DNA of 64,000 nucleotides from Plotosus lineatus (Eukaryota; Chordata; Actinopteri; Siluriformes; Plotosidae): contig CM045731.1 of NCBI GenBank assembly GCA_024760905.1, forward strand, positions 47,526,501 to 47,590,500. Reading direction: 5' to 3'. Shown here piece by piece: positions 53,833 through 64,000 of the stretch. The notes under the pieces are model-generated. The model saw only the letters and a program-made list of their open reading frames with translations, was not told the DNA's origin and did not search any database. Every line of letters starts with the position of its first letter. The stretch's first letter is position 1. A program made the position numbers and the translations under genes.

Positions 53833-56800
53833 TTGCCGTGGGCGGGCACAAACCAGTGTCTCTCCCTCACGCCGGTCCCAAGCCCGGATAAATGCAGAGG
53901 GTTGCGTCAGGAAGGGCATCCGCTGTAAAACAAATGCCAAATAAAATATGTGGATCACAAGAAAGAATGACATACCGGATTGGTCGAGGCCCGGGTTAAC
54001 AACGACCGCCATCAGTGCTGTCAACCAACAGGGTGCTGATGGAAATTGGACTACTGTTGGTCGAAGACATCAAAGAAGGAGAGGCGGGAGGCATGTCCGT
54101 TGCCAGAGAGAGAAGAGGAAAGGCATGAGTCTAGGACTGAAAGTAGGGACTTTGAATGTTGGAACTATGGCAGGAAAAGATAGAGAGCTGGCTGACATGA
54201 TGCAGAGGAGGAAGGTGGACATACTGTGTGTTCAGGAGACCAGGTGGAAAGGTAGCAAGGCTAGAAGCATAGGAGCAGGGTTTAAGCTGTTTTTTCATGG
54301 TGTGGATGGGAAGACAAATGGAGTCGGAGTCATCTTGAAGGAGGAGTTTGTCAGGAATGTTCTAGAAGTGAAAAGAGTGTCAGACAGAGTGATGAGTCTC
54401 AAGTTAGTAATTGAAGGTGTGATGTTCAATGCTGTTAGTGCTTATGCCCCACAGAAAGGATGTGAGCGAGAAGAGAAGGAGAGATTCTGGAGTGAGTTAG
54501 ATGAAGTGATGCAGAGTACCCCCAGAGGTGAAAGAGTGGTCATTGGGGCAGACTTCAATGGACATGTTGGTGCAGGAAACAGAGGGGACAAGGAAGTGAT
54601 GGGTAGGTTTGGTATCCAGGACAGGAACACAGAAGGTCAGATGTTGGTAGATTTTGCAAAAAGGATGGAAATGGCTGTGATGAATACTTTCTTCCAGAAG
54701 AGAGAGGAGCATAGGGTGACTTATAAAAGTGGAGGTAGGAGCACACAGGTAGACTACATCTTGTGCAGGCAATGTAATTTAAAGGAAGTCAGTGACTGCA
54801 AAGTAGTAGCGGGTGAGAGTGTTGCCAAACAGCATAGGATGGTGGTGTGCAGGATGATGCTGATGGTGAGGAAGGTGAAGAAGGCAAAGGTAGAGCAGAA
54901 GACAAAGTGGTGGAAGCTGAAAAAGGAAGAGTGAAGGGGTTGTCTTCAAGGAGGAGTTGAAACAGGCTTTGGGTGATCAGGAAGTGCTTCCAGATGACTG
55001 GACAACTACAGCGAATGTGATCAGGGAGACAGGTAGGAGAATACTTGGTGTGTCATCTGGAAGGAAAGTAGATAAGGAGACTTGGTGGTGGAATGAGGAA
55101 GTGCAGGAGTGTGTACAAAGGAAGAGGTTAGCTAAGAAGAAGTGGGACATTGAGAAAACCGAAGAGAGTAAACAGGAGTACAGGGAGACACAGCATAAGG
55201 CAAAGGTAGCAGTGGTGTCAAAGGCCAAACAGAGCGCGTATGATGACTTGTATGCTCGGTTGGAAAGTAAAGAGGGAGAAAATGATTTATACAGGTTGGC
55301 ACAGCAGAGAAATAGAGATGGGAAGGACGTGCAGCAAGTTCGATTGATAAAGGACGAGAGGGAAATGTATTGACTGATGACAGAAGTGTGCTGGGAAGAT
55401 GGAAAGAGTACTTTGAAGAGCTGATGAATGAGGAAAATGAGAGAGAAAAAAGAGTAGAAGAGGTGACTGTTGAGGACCAGGAAGTAGCAAAGATTAGTAA
55501 GGGTGAAGTGAGGAGGGCATTGAAGAGGATGAAGAATGGAAAGGCAGTTGGTCCTGATGACATACCGGTGGAGGTATGGAAGTGTCTAGGAGAGGTAGCA
55601 GTAGATTTTCTGACAAGAACATTCAACAAGGTCTTAGAGAGTGAGAGGATGCCAGAAGAATGGAGGAGAAGTGTGCTGGTGCCCATTTTTAAGAACAAGG
55701 GAGATGTGCAGAGTTGTGGCAACTACAGAGGGATAAAGTTGATGAGCCATACGATGAAGTTATGGGAAAGAATAGTGGAAGCTAGACTAAGGGCAGAGGT
55801 CAGCATTTGTGAACAACAGTTTGGTTTCATGCCAAGAATGAGCACCACAGATGCAGTGTTTGCCTTGAGGATGTTAATGGAGAAGTACAGAGAAGGTCAG
55901 ACGGAGCTGCATTGTGCCTTTGTGGATCTGGAGAAAGCATATGACAGGGTGCCGAGAGAAGAACTGTGGTATTGTATGAGGAAGTCTCGAGTGGCAGATA
56001 AGTATGTTAGAGAGGTGCAGGACATGTATGAGAGATGTAAGACAGTGGTGAGGTGTGCTGTTGGTGTGACAGAAGAGTTCAAGGTGGAGGTGGGACTGCA
56101 TCAAGGGTCAGCTCTCAGCCCCTTCTTGTTTGCTATGGTGATGGACAGGCTGACAGATGAGGTTTGACAAGATTCCCCATGGACTATGATGTTTGCAGAT
56201 GACATTGTTATCTGTAGTGAGAGCAGAGAATAAGTGCAGGAAAATCTATAGAGGTGGAGGTATGCCCTGGAAAGGAGGGGAATGAAGATTAGCCTCAGTA
56301 AGACAGAATACATGTGCATGAATGACAAGGACCCAAGAGGAACAGTGAGGTTACAGGGAGCAGAGATAAGAAAGGTGGAGGATTTTAAGTACTTAGGCTC
56401 AACAATCCAGAGCAATGGAGAGTGTGGAAAAGAGGTGAAGAAGCATGTGCAGGCAGGTTGGAATGGTTGGAGAAAAGTGTCCGGTGTGATGTCTGATAGG
56501 AGGGTATCGGCAAGAATGAAAGGAAAAGTGTACAAACGGTGTTGAGGCCAACAATGTTGTATGGTTTAGAAACAGTGGCCCTGGGGAAAAGACAGGAGGC
56601 AGCTGGAGGTAGTAGAGATGAAAATGATGAGGTTCTCTTTGGGAGTAACGAGGCTGGATAGGATTAGGAATGAGCACATCAGAGGGACAGCACATGTAAG
56701 ATGTTTTGGAGACAAAGTCAGAGAGGCTAGATTGAGATGGTTTGGACATGTACAGAGGAGGGATAGTGAATACATTGGTAATAGGATGCTGAGGCTGGAA

Positions 56801-56972
56801 CTACCAGGCAGAAGGCCCAGAGGAAGACCAAAGAGACGATTCATGGATGTGGTGAAGGAGGACATGAAGGTCGTTGGTGTAAGAGAAGAAGATGCAAAGG
56901 ATTGGGTGAGATGGAGGCAGATGATTCGCTGTGGCGACCCCTGAAGGGAAAAGCCAAAAGGAAAATAAGAAG
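53833..56972 (+). mobile_element. RTE-2 LINE, near full length copy 2
   Basis: Leader 53833-54124 (gtcccaagcccggataaatg; gcgtcaggaagggcatccgc), endonuclease, RT, and 3' end tggcgacccctgaagggaaa with agccaaaaggaaaataagaag. It is the most complete RTE-2 here (about 3.14 kb). Confidence 0.95.
53948..56944 (+). pseudogene. RTE-2 endonuclease-reverse transcriptase, few lesions
   Basis: Endonuclease in 53948-54934; likely start ATG at 54125 (MSLGLKVGTLNVGTM), although the frame is open upstream. Motifs: LNVG (Asn), CVQETRWKG (Glu), VSAYAP, IGADFNGHVG (Asp/Asn), STQVDYILC and QHRMVVCRM (His side). One frameshift near 54934-54957 leads to 54957-55373, and a second returns to the first frame at 55370. 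RT: KNGKAVGPDDIPVEVWK, NYRGIKLMSHTMKLWERI, FVDLEKAYDRVPR, GLHQGSALSPFLFAMVMDRL, then a stop at 56165-56167 just before the catalytic WTMMFADDIVICSES. A further stop follows at 56231-56233, and a frame break near 56545. C terminus GRPKRRFMDVVKEDMK. Most residues expected of an active RTE protein are there, so the copy is fairly young, but it is not active as read. Confidence 0.93.
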
Positions 56973-57104
56973 TATAGTGTCCCAACTTTTTTGGAATCTG
57001 ATTTGTAATTGCTCCATCAGTTAGGACACAGACCTTAGTGGCTCAATTCAGCCCTGCAAGTTCACTCTCACTTACTAATTTTAACCGAAATTTTAATTCC
57101 ACTA

Positions 57105-57430
57105 GAATCAAGAGCAGGCTGAAGCTTATCCTAGCTGAGACTGGATGGTGGTGGGATACACCTTGAATGGCGCACCAAGCCATAACATGGCTAATGCAAA
57201 CAGAATAATTCACCATCACATCCGCACCCAAGGGCAAATTGGATTAGCTAGTTAGCCTAATTGCATATATTTGGACTGTCAAAAGAAACCCATAGTACCC
57301 AGAGAAAACCCATGCAGGCATGCGGAGAAAATGTAAACTCCTCACAGAAATGTTCACACCGAGCCCGGGACTTCAACCCAGGACCTGCTTACTGTGAGAT
57401 GAACATGCTAACCATTGCACCTCCATGTCG
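57105..57430 (-). mobile_element. SINE-B
   Basis: Reverse orientation and diverged: gcaggctgaagcttatccta, caccttgaatggcgcaccaa, ttagctagttagcctaattg-like core, ttcaacccaggacctgctta and head gctaaccattgcacctccat. Confidence 0.8.
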
Positions 57431-58397
57431 CTTGGCCTGTGAGCTACTGTAAATAAAATATTACCTTTCTTGTTATCTCGCGGACCTGTTTTTCCGGTAA
57501 ATGTTGAGAACATGTAACTCTATACACTTCCCGGGCAATTTGCTTTCCGAGGACATTGCAGGTGACATGTTATATTGTATTTGTGGCTCAGGAACAAACA
57601 GACAGATTAATAAGTAATGCTGATCTCCAGATAATATGTTAACCCAGACTCCCTGATGGTGAGTATCTGATTCTGGGTGAGATTGTAACTCTAAACGGGA
57701 TCCCTGTAAAACCAAAGTGCCTTTGTGGATGATAAAGTGAGTGAGGTGTTGGATTGATCCTGTTCTGTTCACAAGCTCAGCAAACTGAGAACCATGATCA
57801 CGAGATCTAACCTCAAACCAGGCCACAATATGAATTTTTACCCTCCAGTATGGCATGGTTGGCTAGCAGAGGCGTGTCAGGCTTCACATGCTCCATTTTG
57901 ATCCTCGATCAGTTGTCAAAGGCCAAATTGAACGCACACCATGATGGATCTGTCAGGCATTTTATGTATCGCATAGATCAAAACATGGGTTGATGTGAGG
58001 ATTGGCAAGTGAACATGAAGCTTGATCTGAATGACGCCGATCACAGCTACGTGATGTTAGAGATGTGCAGCGAAGGGCATGGCGCACATCCATTTGCATC
58101 CCTAGGCTCATCCATGATGAGAGGCCATTGTAAACATAATTATTGCAGCTAATGATAACGGCAGACAGATGATGAGTTTCTCTCCAGCTCATTTACCTTT
58201 GGCAGCCATTGCAGGTATACCGAAGATTATTCATTCTGCTCCAAAATAATGCTGAAGTGCTATTTTTCTTGGGAATGGCAAGACAAAAGTCACACTACAG
58301 AATACTAAATAGCCTGCACTTCTCACTGTGTATGCATGTAAACACGATAGGCTAATAAAAATAATGAAATAATAGTAAAATAAAATAAACAGTGATT
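57431..58397. other. Element-poor stretch, candidate conserved sequence
   Basis: Nearly 1 kb without recognised repeats. The part at 57860-58260 has balanced composition, an octamer-like catttgcatccc near 58090, TAAT-type motifs (acataattattgcagctaatgata near 58133-58157 in two parts) and no open frame with domain features. Confidence 0.35.
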
Positions 58398-58712
58398 TTC
58401 ACTCACTCATTTGCCAAACCACTTACTCCTATTAGGGTTGTGTAGAATCTCAGCCAACACTGTACAACGGCAGGGTGCACCCTAAACAGTTTGCGAGATC
58501 ATACAATACAAACAGGGCAACTTAGAATAGTCAATTAGCCCAACTTGCGTGTATTTGGACTGTTGGAGGAAACCAGAACACCCCAAGGAAACCCATGCAA
58601 ACATGGGAAAGTGTGCAAACTCCATACAATAATGTCTGAGCCCGAGGGACTTGAACACAGGACCTCCTTGCTGTGAGGTGACTGTACTAACCTCAATGCT
58701 ACCAGGCCTCCA
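58398..58712 (-). mobile_element. SINE-B
   Basis: Reverse orientation: ttactcctattagggttgtg, accctaaacagtttgcgaga, ttagcccaacttgcgtgtat, cctccttgctgtgaggtgac and head actaacctcaatgctaccag. Confidence 0.85.
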
Positions 58713-59928
58713 CCGAATAAATAATTACAATTTTAAAATTTAGGGCATTATTCCATAAACAAATCCAACGAGAAAAGCCACTTGGCAAAATGAAAATGGA
58801 TTCGAATTTATGGATGTACCTCAGAGGCTTAAATTCACTGATCTATGATAGAAAGAGAGAAAAAGACCGAGATATACACATCGCAATCTTTTTGACTGTA
58901 ATGCCATCCACCCAAGGCAATGCATTATTTGTCACATTGGTTGGGTTCTCTTGCACATTTTAATATGATGCCCCCCCTTTCATCTTCGCCTTGAAATAAT
59001 TCCCTTTTTTTATTTTGTATTTTTTATGGGATTAACCGCAAGGCTTCCGAGTATCTGGAGGTATCTTGTGTTTTGTTTTATTAGTGAATTATTTAGACAC
59101 TGGTAAAGTAGCAGACAGAGTGAGTAAGACAGAGTGAGGATTGAGGCCTGCTGGATTTTTCCATTCTCCCTCAATCACTTACTTAATTTGGTTTGCTACC
59201 GTGGAATGAGAAAAAAAAAAAAAAAAAAAAAAGGAAAAAAAAAAAAAAGATTTCACTATAACTGTGTTTTTCATTGTGCCGGGGTGTGGTGTGGTGAATG
59301 ATTTCCCAGAAGGCAGAGCATGCTGAATTGGTACATAATGATAAAGAAATATCAAAACATTAGGGGTGAAGAGATTTGAAAATGGATTTGGAATGAAAAG
59401 GCAGACGACGCAGAGCTGGGTCTAACTAAAGTGCTTTCACTCAGCAGGAGTTTTTATATTCCAGCCTCAGGAATAACACATTATCACACAAGGAAAAGTT
59501 AAAGACACAACTCCTTTTTAAACCTTCTGTTAGTTTTTACCTTTTGATTTGGCATACACGGTATATTAACAGAAAAAGACACGATTGCATGGCAGTTCAA
59601 ACAAAGAATTCCCGCGTGCTCAGTTTAAGATACCCCTACCCTCACTCATACATTACCTTACCTCATCAGGCCTGAAGAGGAAACTGGGGCATAGCACACA
59701 GGCTCATGATCAACAATCTTCTCTCTTTATTTTATGATGATTCAGACTTTTAGACATATTCACTGGAGTAATTCAATACAGGATTGCTCAGTTCAAAGGA
59801 AGCACTGTTCACAGAAGAAGCTAGTTAGAGTGTGGTAGAGGCTAGTTAGTCTCTAATTTCTATGGGTGCCTTGGATTACAGAAATAAAATACATAAATAA
59901 TAATTAAAAAAAAAACAAAACTGTGTGG
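58713..59928. other. Element-poor stretch
   Basis: Contains an A-rich tract at 59211-59249. No element or exon recognised otherwise. Confidence 0.45.
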
Positions 59929-59986
59929 GGGCAGTGGTGGTCTAGTGGTATAAGGCACCGGATTGCCGATCCAAAGGTTGGGGGTA
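59929..59986 (+). mobile_element. SINE-A head only
   Basis: gggcagtggtggtctagtgg to ccaaaggttgggggt, then cut at a tatatatgtatat stretch. Confidence 0.85.
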
Positions 59987-60003
59987 TATATGTATATGTC
60001 CTT

Positions 60004-60075
60004 CGTCATCCCTTGCTACTTCGTGCTTCAGTTTCTGCGGCTTCAGTGCATCGAGGGGTTTCCAAAAATATTAAT
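60004..60075 (+). mobile_element. Tigger/pogo-like left-end fragment
   Basis: tcatcccttgctacttcgtg, cttcagtttctgcggcttca and gtgcatcgaggggttt resemble the left end of a Tigger-type short element whose consensus begins with a catccctcgct motif. Confidence 0.6.
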
Positions 60076-60331
60076 TGAAAAATTAAAAAAAAAGGAAATT
60101 CAGGAAAAATAGGGAAAAAGTTAAGGAAAATGTCTCAAAACAAGGCCAATTATGCAAAAAAACCCCACCCCAAACAAACAAAAACAAAAGAAACAACCCA
60201 AACCCCCCCAAACAAAACTATTTAATATGTGAGGTGCGCATCTGAGTGTGTGCACGCGTAATGCATAGTGTTGAATATGTATTTATTGATATTATGCACA
60301 CATGTCTCTGTACGTATATGTCAGTGTGTGT
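60076..60331. other. A-rich spacer
   Basis: Low-complexity A- and AAAC-rich DNA, then GT-rich sequence that contains the left target-duplication copy (60318-60331) of the LINE. Confidence 0.5.
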
Positions 60332-63300
60332 GCCCTCCCATGGACCCACCACCCGTGGGAGGAGTTTTAAGGGTCGGGTGCAGTGTGAGTTGGGTGGCAG
60401 CCAAAGGCATGGGTTCTGTCGGACCGATCCTCGGCTACTTACTCTGACCCTCGGGACATGGAATGTCACCTCTCTAGTGGGAAAGGAGCCTGATTTAGTG
60501 CGTGAGGTGGAGAGATACCGACTAGATATAGTCGGGCTCACCTCAACGCATAGCTTGGGCTCTGGAACCATCCATCTCGAAAGAAGCTGGACCTTCTTCT
60601 ATTCTGGAGTTGCTCATGGGGAGAGGCTGCGAGCCGGTGTGGGTATTCTTGTTGCCCCCCGTCTCGGTGCCCAAATGTTGGGGTTCTCCCCGGTTGATGA
60701 AAGGGTAGCTTCCCTCCGTCTTCGGGTGGGGGGACGGGTCCTGACTGTTATTTGTGCTTATGCACCAAATGACACTTCAGAGTACCCACCCTTTTTGGAG
60801 TCTTTGGGGGGGTGTTGGAGAACGCTCTCTCGGGAGACTCGCTCGTTGTCTTGGGTGACTTCAACGCCCATGTGGGCAACGAAGGTGTGACCCGGAAGAG
60901 TGTGATCGGTAGGTACAGCCTCTCCAGTCTGAACCTGAATGGTGTTTCGTTGTTGGACTTCTGTGCTCGTCATAGTTTGTCTATCACGAACACCATGTTC
61001 GAACATAAGGGTGTCCATAAGTGCACTTGGCACCAGGACACCCTTGGTCGCAGTTCAATGATTGACTTTGTAGTCGTGTCATCGGACTTGCGACCATATG
61101 TTCTGGACACTCGGGTGAAGAGAGGAGCTGAGCTGTCTACCGATCACTACCTGGTGGTGAGTTTGCTTCGGTGGTGTGGGAGGTTGCCTTCCAGACCTGG
61201 CAGGCCCAAGCGTGTAATCAGGGTCTGCTGGGAACGTTTGGCAGAGTCCCCTGTCCGAGAGGCCTTTAACTCCCACCTCCGGCAGAGCTACAACCACGTT
61301 CTGGAGGAGGCGGGGGACATGGAATCCGAATGGGCCATGTTTCGTGCCTCCATTGCTGAGGCGGCATCCCATAGCTGTGGCTGTAAGGTCGTCTGTGCTT
61401 GTCGTGGCGGTAATCCCCGAACCCAGTGGTGGACACCTGCGGTGAAGGGGGCCGTCCTGCTGAAGAAGGAGGCCTATCGGGTTTTATTAGCCTGTGGGTC
61501 TCCTGAGGCAGCAAATGGGTACCGGCAGGCCAGCTGCAGCCGAGGCTGTTGCAGATGCAAAATCTCGGGCGTGGGAGGAGTTCGGTGAGGGCCGAGAGAG
61601 TGATTATCGGTTGGCCTCAAAAAGGTTCTGGGCCACCATCCGACACCTCAGGAGGGGGAAGCAGTTCTTCACAAACACTATTTACAGTGGAGGTGGGGAG
61701 CTGCTTACCTCGACTGGGGATGTCGTCGAGAGGTGGAGGGAATACTTTGAGGACCTCCTCAATCCCACCAACACGCACTCCGTGGAAGAGGAAGACCCTG
61801 GGGGTTCAGGTGAGGGTCGGCCCATCACTGGAGTGGAGGTCACTGAGGTTGTCAAAAAGCTCCTCGGTGGTCGCACTCCGGGGTTGAACGAGATCCGCCC
61901 AGAATATCTCAGGGCTCTGGATGTTGTAGGACTGTCTTGGTTGACACATCTCTGCAACATCGCGTGGTCATCAGGGGCTGTACCTCTGGATTGGCAAACT
62001 GGGGTGGTGGTCCCAATTTTTAAGAAGGGGGACCGGAGGGCGTGTTCCAATTATCGAGGAATTACACTCCTCAGCCTACCTGGAAAAGTCTATGCAGGGG
62101 TACTAGAGAGGAGGATCCGACCGATAGTCGAACCTCGGATTCAGGAGGAGCAATGTGGTTTTCGTCCTCTATACGCTCCACGGGATTCTGGAGGGGGCAT
62201 GGGAGTTTGCCCAATCTGTCCACATGTGCTTTGTGGATTTGGAGAAGGCTTTCGACCGTGTCCCTCGAACGATCTTGTGGGGCGTGCTCCGAGAGTACGG
62301 CGTTCCGGATCCGTTGCTACGAGCTATTCAGGCGCTGTATCACCGGAGCCAGAGTTTGGTCCGTATTGGTAACAGCAGGTCGGATTCGTTTCCAGTGGGA
62401 GTTGGAGTCTGCCAAGGCTGTCCTTTGTCACCAATTCTGCTCATAATTTTTATGGACAGAATTTCTAGGCGCAGTCGAGACGATGAGGGGTTCTGGTTTG
62501 GTTGCCATCGGATATCGTCTCTGCTTTTTGCGGATGATGTTGTCCTTTTGGCTTCATCAAGTCGGGCCCTCCAGCTCTCATTAGAGCGATTCGCAGCTGA
62601 GTGCAAAGCAGCCGGGATGAAGATCAGTACCTCCAAGTCCGAGGCCATGGTTCTCAGTCGGACAATGGTGGAATGCACCCTCCGGGTCGGGAATGAGGTC
62701 CTGCCCCAAGTGGAGGAGTTTAAGTATCTTGGGGTCTTGTTTACGAGTGAGGGAAGGATGGAGCGAGAGATCGACAGACGGATCGCTGCAGCCTCTGCTG
62801 TTAAGCAGTGCCTGTACCGGTCCGTTGTGGTGAAGAAGGAGCTGAGCCGCAAGGCGAAGCTCTCAATTTACCAGTCGATCTACGTTCCAACCCTCACCTA
62901 TGGTCAGGAGCTTTGGGTAATGACCGAAAGAACAAGATCACGGATACAAGCGGCTGAAATAAGCTTCCTTCGCCGGGTGGTGGGGTTCTCCCTTAGAGAT
63001 AGGGTGAGAAGCTCCGCCATCCGGGGAGAGCTCGGAGTAGATCCGCTGCTCCTCCGCATTGAGAGGGGCCAGTTGAGGTGGCTCGGGCATCTGGTCAGAA
63101 TGCCCCCCGGACGCCTCCCTGGTGTGGTGTTTCGGGCATGTCCAACCAGGAAGAGACCCCGGGGTCGACCTAGAACATGCTGGAGGGACTATGTCTCTCG
63201 GCTTGTCTGGGACCGCCTCGGTGTACCCCCGGGAGAGTTGGAGGAAGTGGCTTGGGAGAGGGACGTCTGGACCTCTTTGCTTAGGTTGCTGCCCCCGCGA

Positions 63301-63344
63301 CCCGACCCTGGACTAAGCGGAAGATGATGATGACGATGATGATG
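60332..63344 (+). mobile_element. RTE-1 (Rex3-like) LINE, copy 2, with perfect 14-bp target duplication
   Basis: Bounded by atgtcagtgtgtgt at 60318-60331 and at 63345-63358. It lacks the first ~330 bp of the leader seen in copy 1, so it is 5'-truncated. It ends with a gaagatgatgatgacgatga tail, the GATG-type 3' end known from Rex3. It is the best preserved RTE-1 in the window. Confidence 0.97.
60400..63327 (+). pseudogene. RTE-1 endonuclease-reverse transcriptase, three frame breaks
   Basis: Endonuclease: [166 protein letters not shown] (catalytic ADD), then EFKYLGVLFTSEGRMEREID and the C-terminal QLRWLGHLVRMPPG. Frame breaks: at the seven-G run 60806-60812, near 61530-61580, and a 23-nt deletion near 62166 relative to copy 1. 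The final frame runs 62155-63327 without a stop. The usual endonuclease Glu is replaced (GLTSTHSLG). Not functional as read. Confidence 0.95.
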
Positions 63345-63374
63345 ATGTCAGTGTGTGTCTGTGTGGGGGGGTGA

Positions 63375-63441
63375 TCCTACTTCGCTGAAATCATTGGTCG
63401 CGGAGGGTACCCCATTAACCGTGGAAAGTGAGGGATCTCTG

Positions 63442-63442
<1 letters not shown>
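63375..63442 (-). mobile_element. Tigger/pogo-like terminal fragment
   Basis: tacttcgctgaaatcattgg, tcgcggagggtaccccatta and gtgagggatctctgta match, in reverse, the left end of a common Tigger-type short element (tacagagatccctcactttc). It lies just right of the RTE-1 copy. Confidence 0.7.
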
Positions 63443-63501
<59 letters not shown>

Positions 63502-63691
63502 AAACTCTGCAAATATTCCCACCAAACAGCAGAATCAGTCTATCCTTAACACTTTGAAATAATATTTTTTATAATAGCAATATTCATAATAATAACAACA
63601 ATAACAATAATAGCAATAAAAAAAATAATATTACTTTTTTCTTGTTTGAATTCTCTCTCTCATCTTTTTGTACACGTGTTTGTATCTATAA

Positions 63692-63734
<43 letters not shown>

Positions 63735-63868
63735 TTCTTCTGTATGTTTGTTCTCCCTCTAGTATTTTCTCTTAATTCTATATTAATGTAAATTCCTTTA
63801 CCCTTTGTATATAATTTGAACATATAAGAACAACCTGCTAATAATGTTGTTCTTGTGACGTATGTTTG

Positions 63869-63926
<58 letters not shown>

Positions 63927-64000
63927 AATGCACATGGTTTAGTACATCGCTCCTCACAAATAGGCCGGAATCAGCTGGGCTAAGCTGATGATATTCACAT
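63443..64000. repeat. Microsatellite-rich right edge
   Basis: CA arrays at 63449-63497 and 63694-63730, a TC array at 63872-63922, and AAT-rich sequence at 63585-63640. The last bases (tcagctgggctaagctgatg) may start another SINE-B-type tail. No gene. Confidence 0.85.

Larger units (their letters stand above)
52303..57000 (+). mobile_element. Tc1/mariner-like transposon with an RTE-2 LINE in its right inverted repeat
   Basis: Long inverted repeats of about 210 bp: left 52303-52515 (ggattccaaaaaagttggca start, aaatctcaaaaaagttggga end) and right 53647-53832 plus 56973-57000 (tcccaacttttttgagattt; then tagtgtcccaacttttttgg). Removing 53833-56972 restores the match between the two repeats (cacaatttgt joined to atagtgt). 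The LINE shows no clear target duplication here. Confidence 0.9.

Noticed and set aside
62340..62852. 170-codon minus-strand frame
   Set aside because: Antisense to the RTE-1 reverse transcriptase.

Overview
The window reads as intergenic or intronic DNA of a bony fish, probably a teleost. The grounds are the kinds of mobile element present and their mixture: Rex3-like RTE LINEs, Tc1/mariner, Tigger/pogo and hAT DNA transposons, tRNA-derived SINEs in many diverged copies, and very dense (CA)n, (TA)n, (AAT)n and (GA)n microsatellites. No complete host gene is visible. The only candidate host coding sequence is a 108-bp exon on the minus strand at 3645-3752, with a good acceptor, a good donor and an open frame. 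There is no operon, CRISPR array, rRNA or convincing free-standing tRNA gene. I do not name a species.

Working names used below. SINE-A has a tRNA-Ser(GCU)-like head and a ~150-bp body. It ends in one of two tails: A1 (made of RTE-2 LINE sequence) or A2 (a tail shared with SINE-B). SINE-B is the commonest repeat, with about 28 copies or fragments, a tRNA-like head and a core reading gtgtggagtttgcatgttct. SINE-C, SINE-D and SINE-E are rarer tRNA-derived families. RTE-1 is a Rex3-like LINE with a GATG-type tail (copies at 10805-13694, 28938-29171, 60332-63344). RTE-2 is a second LINE (fragment 780-874, copies 30134-33043 and 53833-56972). LINE-3 (46815-48250) is a third LINE with a C-terminal C2H2 finger.

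Layout. 1-10.8 kb: SINEs, microsatellites and the candidate exon. 10.8-14.5 kb: a hAT transposon carrying an RTE-1 LINE and a SINE-A. 14.7-15.5 kb: a Tigger-like element. 15.7-24.7 kb: a SINE field with a hAT inside a SINE-B and a local duplication. 24.9-29.9 kb: the longest element-poor stretch, with possible conserved non-coding sequence. 30-34.8 kb: one SINE-B split by an RTE-2 LINE and by a decayed hAT with transposase remains. 34.9-40.4 kb: SINEs, a short Tc1-like element, a perfect 46-bp hairpin between TA arrays and a 400-bp polypurine tract. 40.6-43.7 kb: one Tc1-like element split by three insertions, including a Tigger-like element with eight YY1-like sites. 44.2-49.7 kb: Tc1/Tigger remnants, LINE-3 and a solo LTR with a 4-bp target duplication. 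51-57 kb: a small hAT and a Tc1-like element whose right inverted repeat is split by a nearly complete RTE-2. 57-60 kb: a second element-poor stretch. 60.3-63.3 kb: the best RTE-1 copy, with a perfect 14-bp target duplication.

How the parts relate. Target-site duplications allow several insertions to be ordered. The most informative relation is between SINE-A1 and RTE-2: the last ~110 bp of SINE-A1 is a segment of the RTE-2 5' region followed directly by the RTE-2 3' end. This suggests the SINE was built from an internally deleted LINE and is mobilised by RTE-2 enzymes. All transposon and LINE reading frames seen here carry stops or frameshifts. I found no new multi-gene system; the points of interest are the composite SINE, the nested insertions, the hairpin, the YY1-site cluster and the orphan exon.
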